This document shows, in pieces, positions 7,126 to 10,559 of a stretch of DNA of 10,559 nt. Both the position numbers and the translations under genes were made by a program. This stretch comes from Chthoniobacter flavus (GTDB lineage Bacteria > Verrucomicrobiota > Verrucomicrobiia > Chthoniobacterales > Terrimicrobiaceae): the NCBI GenBank assembly GCA_945863785.1, contig CAMBAQ010000056.1, positions 1 to 10,559 of the forward strand, read 5' to 3'. The notes below the pieces were generated by a model. It searched no databases, was not told the DNA's origin, and was given only the letters and a program-made list of their open reading frames with translations. The first letter of the stretch is position 1, and each line of letters opens with the position of its first letter.

Positions 7126-9699
7126 ATGAAACTGGGTCTTCGCTTTATTGTTTGCCTTTCGTTTTTGCCCGTTTTTTCTTGGGCGCAAGTGGAGGTGAGG
7201 CGTGCTTTGCCTCTTCAGGCACTTGATCCGGACACCTATCCGAATCCCGCTTGGGTCGAACAGGCCGTGCAGGAAATCGAAGTTCGAAGGGCTCTTCCTG
7301 CGTCTGCTCCTGAGCCGACACCATTGACCCCAAACATAGTAGTTCCTGCTCCAGCACTGTCACCTGTAGCACCAACACCTGTAGCACCAACACCTGTAGC
7401 ACCAACACCCGTAGCACCAACACCCGTAGCACCAACCCAGTTGGAAGACCCTTCGAATATTCGTATAGCCCCCTCTACGAATGGGTCGCCGGGAGCATTA
7501 GCACTAGAGAGGGCAAACAATTTTTATTCGCGGAAAATGTATGATCTCGCGATACCCGAGTATGAGCTTTTCCTGATATCGTCATCGGGTTCGCCGACTC
7601 GGGATGCGGCTCTTTTTCGTGTGGCCGAGTGTCATCGTATGGCCGGTAACTCCGCTGCGGCGCGTTCGGCTTACGAAAAACTTCTCTCGGAGTTCAAAGC
7701 GGGCGAATTTGCCTCAGCAGGCGCTTACAGGCTGGGTGAAATTCTCTTTGCGGAAAAACTTTTTGAGCCTGCCTCGATCCAATTTGACATGGCTTCGAGC
7801 GGGGTTAATGACCCCGAAGTTCGTCTCTCTGCAGCTTACTTTGCGGCCCGCAGTCTGGATGCTTTAAAAAAGGATGATATGGCCGAGGAGCGTTACCGCG
7901 CTGTCTTGGCTGCAACGGGAACGAATCCCTATCGTGATAATGCCGCCATTGCTCTAGCTGCTCTCCAGCTGCGAAACGGAAAAAAAGCGGCTGCGCTTTC
8001 GACATTAGGAAACTTGGTTGAGACTACCAGCGCACTCGACGTTGGGAATTCCGCCGCTATGCAGGCTGCAGCCCTGGCTAATGAACTTGGGATGCAGGAC
8101 AAGGCGCTTCAATTTTACGATAAAGTAGCCCGTGGCAACGGTGACGACAAATCTCGAGCCGAGGCGACGTTGGCGGCTCTCCGGTTGCGCTATGAGGCCA
8201 ATGACAGCGCTGGGATTATTGCGATGGGCGAGGGGATCGAGAGCAAGGTGCCTAGTGACTCGCGCTCCGAGGCCCTTCAAATCTTAGCCGCCACTTTCCG
8301 CAAGGCGGGTAAGGAAAGTTTGGCGATAGGTATTTACGATCTCCTCGCGAAGGAATTTCCCGACACAGCGACGAACCCAGACACACGCTACCAACGGCTT
8401 CTTAGCCTTTATGCAACGAAAGACAAAAACCTCGTCGCTGAGGTGGATGGCTTTTTGCAAATAGCCAAGAATCCGAAGCAGATTGCGAGTGCCTCGTTGC
8501 TCAAGGCCGAAACGCTTTTTCAGCAAAGCGACTACGCTGGCGCGGCGCGTGCCTACGGGCCGATTGTCGATAATGTCGCCTTCTCGCCTGACCAACAAAA
8601 GGCCTCACTCTATAAACTAGCATGGTGCCTCGCGTCAGCCGGCGACAACCCTGGGGCTATCCGCGCTTACACTTCTTTCGTGGAGAAAAATCCCCAGGAC
8701 AAGCTCGCTGCCACAGCAATTCTGCAGCGTGGTATGGCAAGGCAGAAGATGGGGGAGTTTGATCCCTCTCTCGCCGACTTTCAACTCGTCGTGAGTGGCT
8801 ACCCATTCAGCAAGGAAGTCGAGATTGCCCTTCTGCAAATGGCGCTCACTTGCGGGCAGAAAAAAAACTACCCGGAAATGTCCAAGGCGTTTCGTTTGTT
8901 GCTCCAGAAGTTCCCGAATACCGCTGCTGCCGCACAGGCGAAGTTCTGGCTGGGTTGGGCCGCATTTGAAGAGAAGGATTACAAAGGCGCGATCGAACAA
9001 CTCGATTCCGCTCGTATACTCGATCCCGCTGCCTACCGCGATCGTGCCTCGCTGCGGATTCTGCTATCCTATTATCAACTCAAGGATCGCAACTCCGCCG
9101 CCCGTGAAGCAGATCAATGTAAGCCGGAGATGATTCCCGCCGAGTTAAGAGTCTGGCTTGCACAGGGAATGTTCGAAGCGAAAAACTTCGCCAAAGCCGA
9201 GAATCTGCTCACCCCATTGGCCGCCTCCCCAGCCAGCATGCCCGTGGAGGGCTGGCTACTTCTTGCGGACACCCAGCGGGCCCTTAATAAAATGCCAGAG
9301 GCGCGGACTTCGGTGGATAAATATCTTTCCCTCACTGAGGATCCTGATGCGCGCGCGCGCGGGCTCCTCCTTAAATCCCATGTCGCCCTAGCGCTGGAGA
9401 AGATTGACGAAGCGCGCATGGCCGCCGACGAGGCGCTACAACTCCAGCCCGAAGGCCGCCTCAACTCCGAAGCCCGATTAGTCGCAGGTGAGATTTTCTT
9501 TAAAGAAGCCGATTTTGAGAGTGCTGCACGGTCATTCATGGCGGTTTCCGTACTCACTGATGATCCTGATCTCACGCCCCGAGCATTCAAGCGGGCAGCG
9601 GAGGCTTATCGACGTTCGGGAAAGAACGCGGAGGCTGACAATGCGCTTAAGGAAGCCAGTGAACGCTACCCTGGCTCTGTTGTGAATTCCGGCACGTGA
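7126..9699 (+). CDS. Exported tetratricopeptide-repeat protein with proline-rich N-terminal spacer
   Basis: The 857-residue product starts with a signal peptide (1-20, ending FSWA); Cys10 is not in a lipobox, so it is not an obvious lipoprotein. A disordered region follows with two copies of the motif VRRALP (VEVRRALP at 22-29, IEVRRALP at 51-58) and five tandem PVAPT units (80-104). From about residue 125 to the end it is a near-continuous array of TPR-type helix pairs, for example RANNFYSRKMYDLAIPEYE, ALFRVAECHRMAGNSAAARSAYEKLL and AYRRSGKNAEADNAL. TPR arrays scaffold protein complexes. Some segments resemble the BamD/CpoB (YbgF) type, with A-W-F spacing and a periplasmic setting. It follows exbB by 49 bases, so a partnership with the channel is inferred, echoing the TPR genes found in Vibrio TonB2 clusters. 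No catalytic domain is visible. The ATG is supported by the signal peptide; no clear Shine-Dalgarno is present. Confidence 0.93.
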   Translation: MKLGLRFIVCLSFLPVFSWAQVEVRRALPLQALDPDTYPNPAWVEQAVQEIEVRRALPASAPEPTPLTPNIVVPAPALSPVAPTPVAPTPVAPTPVAPTPVAPTQLEDPSNIRIAPSTNGSPGALALERANNFYSRKMYDLAIPEYELFLISSSGSPTRDAALFRVAECHRMAGNSAAARSAYEKLLSEFKAGEFASAGAYRLGEILFAEKLFEPASIQFDMASSGVNDPEVRLSAAYFAARSLDALKKDDMAEERYRAVLAATGTNPYRDNAAIALAALQLRNGKKAAALSTLGNLVETTSALDVGNSAAMQAAALANELGMQDKALQFYDKVARGNGDDKSRAEATLAALRLRYEANDSAGIIAMGEGIESKVPSDSRSEALQILAATFRKAGKESLAIGIYDLLAKEFPDTATNPDTRYQRLLSLYATKDKNLVAEVDGFLQIAKNPKQIASASLLKAETLFQQSDYAGAARAYGPIVDNVAFSPDQQKASLYKLAWCLASAGDNPGAIRAYTSFVEKNPQDKLAATAILQRGMARQKMGEFDPSLADFQLVVSGYPFSKEVEIALLQMALTCGQKKNYPEMSKAFRLLLQKFPNTAAAAQAKFWLGWAAFEEKDYKGAIEQLDSARILDPAAYRDRASLRILLSYYQLKDRNSAAREADQCKPEMIPAELRVWLAQGMFEAKNFAKAENLLTPLAASPASMPVEGWLLLADTQRALNKMPEARTSVDKYLSLTEDPDARARGLLLKSHVALALEKIDEARMAADEALQLQPEGRLNSEARLVAGEIFFKEADFESAARSFMAVSVLTDDPDLTPRAFKRAAEAYRRSGKNAEADNALKEASERYPGSVVNSGT
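7363..7437 (+). repeat. Five tandem 15-bp repeats encoding PVAPT
   Basis: Five consecutive copies of a 15-base unit (consensus ccYgtagcaccaaca) lie in frame within the TPR gene. Copies 1-3 are identical, copy 4 differs by one base and copy 5 by two. Each unit encodes Pro-Val-Ala-Pro-Thr, giving an extended proline-rich linker. Because the unit is a multiple of three, copy number can change by slippage without breaking the frame. Confidence 0.95.
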
Positions 9700-9779
9700 T
9701 CCCTATTCCGCTTTTTCTCAAAGTCATTTCCGCATCGGGGCTTGATACGCGCAACCTGAAAAGATAAGGCCTTTCGCAC

Positions 9780-10559
9780 ATGGCAATGATTCACCTCAAT
9801 CGCAATCGCGAAAATCTCGGTAAGTTCACGGATCAGGATGTTGCGGACGGTTTAAAAAGCGGAAAATTTCTCCCCACGGATTTGGCATGGCAGGAGCCCA
9901 TGCCGACGTGGAAAGAATTGAGCGCCTTCACCGATTTGCCTCCCCCTTCTGAAGACGAGGTAGCAGCGGTGACGTCTGAAGTGACGGTGAATTCCGTTCC
10001 CACATCGATAGAGCCATCTTGGGAGCGCTCTCCAGGATCTCCTAGTCTTGGAGATGCCATCGAGACGATCAAACAGGTTTTCTTTGAGCCAGCCATGGTG
10101 TTCCGCCAGATGCCGACCTCGGGGGGGTACAATCGCCCCATCCGCTTCTATATTTTGACCTCTTGGGTGAGTGGATTTACGGCCGTTTGCTATCAATTGG
10201 TCGCGTCCCTCATTAATCCCACGATGTTTTTGGGAGAGGCGAGCAAGGGTCTTTCGCATGCCGCCATGATCACCATTTTTCTCTCCGTGGGCCTGATATT
10301 GCCGCTTTTCTTGTTTCTGGGAGTCTTCGCATCGGCTTCGATGTTTCATTTCTCCCTTAGGCTCGTGGGAGGCGCAACGAAGCCATATGAAGCCACAGTG
10401 CGTGCTATTGCCTACGCCACAGGCGCGACCTCGATTCTTCAATTCATACCGCTTTGTGGTGGTTACCTTTATCCGATTGCGAATTTCATCTACTCGGTGA
10501 TCGCCATCAAAGAGGTTCACCGCACAGATATGTGGCGGGTTGTGCTCGCTGGATTGATT
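9780..10559 (+). CDS. GYF_2 (DUF4339)-YIP1 family membrane protein (5' part)
   Basis: Frame 3 is open from the ATG at 9780 to the right edge (260 codons, no stop), so the gene is truncated by the window. Residues about 4-52 form a GYF_2/DUF4339-like domain: IHLNRNRENLGKFTDQDV, then LKSGKFLPTDLAWQEPMPTW, with the G-x-F/D and W-x-x-x-M-P-x-W pattern of that family. Residues 53-92 are a Pro/Ser/Glu-rich linker. From about 95 onward it matches the YIP1 family: FFEPAMVFRQMP (101-112), then hydrophobic helices at roughly 122-145, 161-186, 205-226 and 229-245, with the conserved stretch YEATVRAIAYATG (203-215). The GYF_2 domain should face the cytoplasm. The function of bacterial YIP1 proteins is poorly known. 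A weak TAAGG (9765-9769) precedes the start. ATG 9786 is an alternative start two codons in. Confidence 0.88.
   Translation, partial: MAMIHLNRNRENLGKFTDQDVADGLKSGKFLPTDLAWQEPMPTWKELSAFTDLPPPSEDEVAAVTSEVTVNSVPTSIEPSWERSPGSPSLGDAIETIKQVFFEPAMVFRQMPTSGGYNRPIRFYILTSWVSGFTAVCYQLVASLINPTMFLGEASKGLSHAAMITIFLSVGLILPLFLFLGVFASASMFHFSLRLVGGATKPYEATVRAIAYATGATSILQFIPLCGGYLYPIANFIYSVIAIKEVHRTDMWRVVLAGLI

Noticed and set aside
7145..7435. Minus-strand frame with repeated Leu-Val-Leu-Gln-Val
   Set aside because: Its repeats are only the antisense reading of the PVAPT tandem units, and the plus-strand signal peptide and TPR array are convincing.
7363..7437. CRISPR array
   Set aside because: The 15-base units are directly adjacent with no spacers and stay in the coding frame of the TPR protein.
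9852..10520. 222-codon minus-strand open frame over the last gene
   Set aside because: It is the shadow of the plus-strand GYF_2-YIP1 frame, which has clear domain and membrane-helix signals and stays open to the edge.

Overview
The window looks like chromosomal DNA of a Gram-negative bacterium. It encodes secreted periplasmic proteins, an ExbB-type inner-membrane proton channel, an NlpC/P60-like cell-wall hydrolase and a GYF_2-YIP1 membrane protein. The weak Shine-Dalgarno signals, the GYF_2-YIP1 architecture and the long tetratricopeptide (TPR) protein next to exbB make Verrucomicrobiota or a related PVC lineage the best guess. That is inference: there is no rRNA or other marker gene here. 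I see no insertion sequence, integrase, tRNA or CRISPR array.

Layout. Positions 1-60 hold a probable gene tail that overlaps the next start by ATGA. Positions 57-1097 encode an exported TlpA/thioredoxin-fold protein whose two active-site cysteines are both replaced by serine. Positions 1180-3102 encode a long-chain acyl-CoA synthetase. Its end converges on katG (5350-3170, minus strand), a full-length bifunctional catalase-peroxidase, with a GC-rich hairpin between the two. A 170-bp divergent spacer separates katG from a small secreted NlpC/P60-like protein (5521-6063). A 287-bp spacer follows, containing three nested long-range helices that suggest a folded RNA (about 6157-6332). Next come exbB (6351-7076) and an 857-residue exported TPR protein with a proline-rich spacer (7126-9699). 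The last gene, GYF_2-YIP1, starts at 9780 and runs off the right edge.

How the genes fit together. The clearest functional pair is exbB plus the TPR protein: an energy-transducing channel subunit next to a large periplasmic scaffold, with no ExbD or TonB gene between them or elsewhere in the window. KatG and the acyl-CoA synthetase are ordinary housekeeping or stress genes that merely converge. The most unusual items are the folded intergenic element before exbB, the ExbD-less exbB-TPR pair with its duplicated VRRALP motif, and the cysteine-free thioredoxin-like protein.
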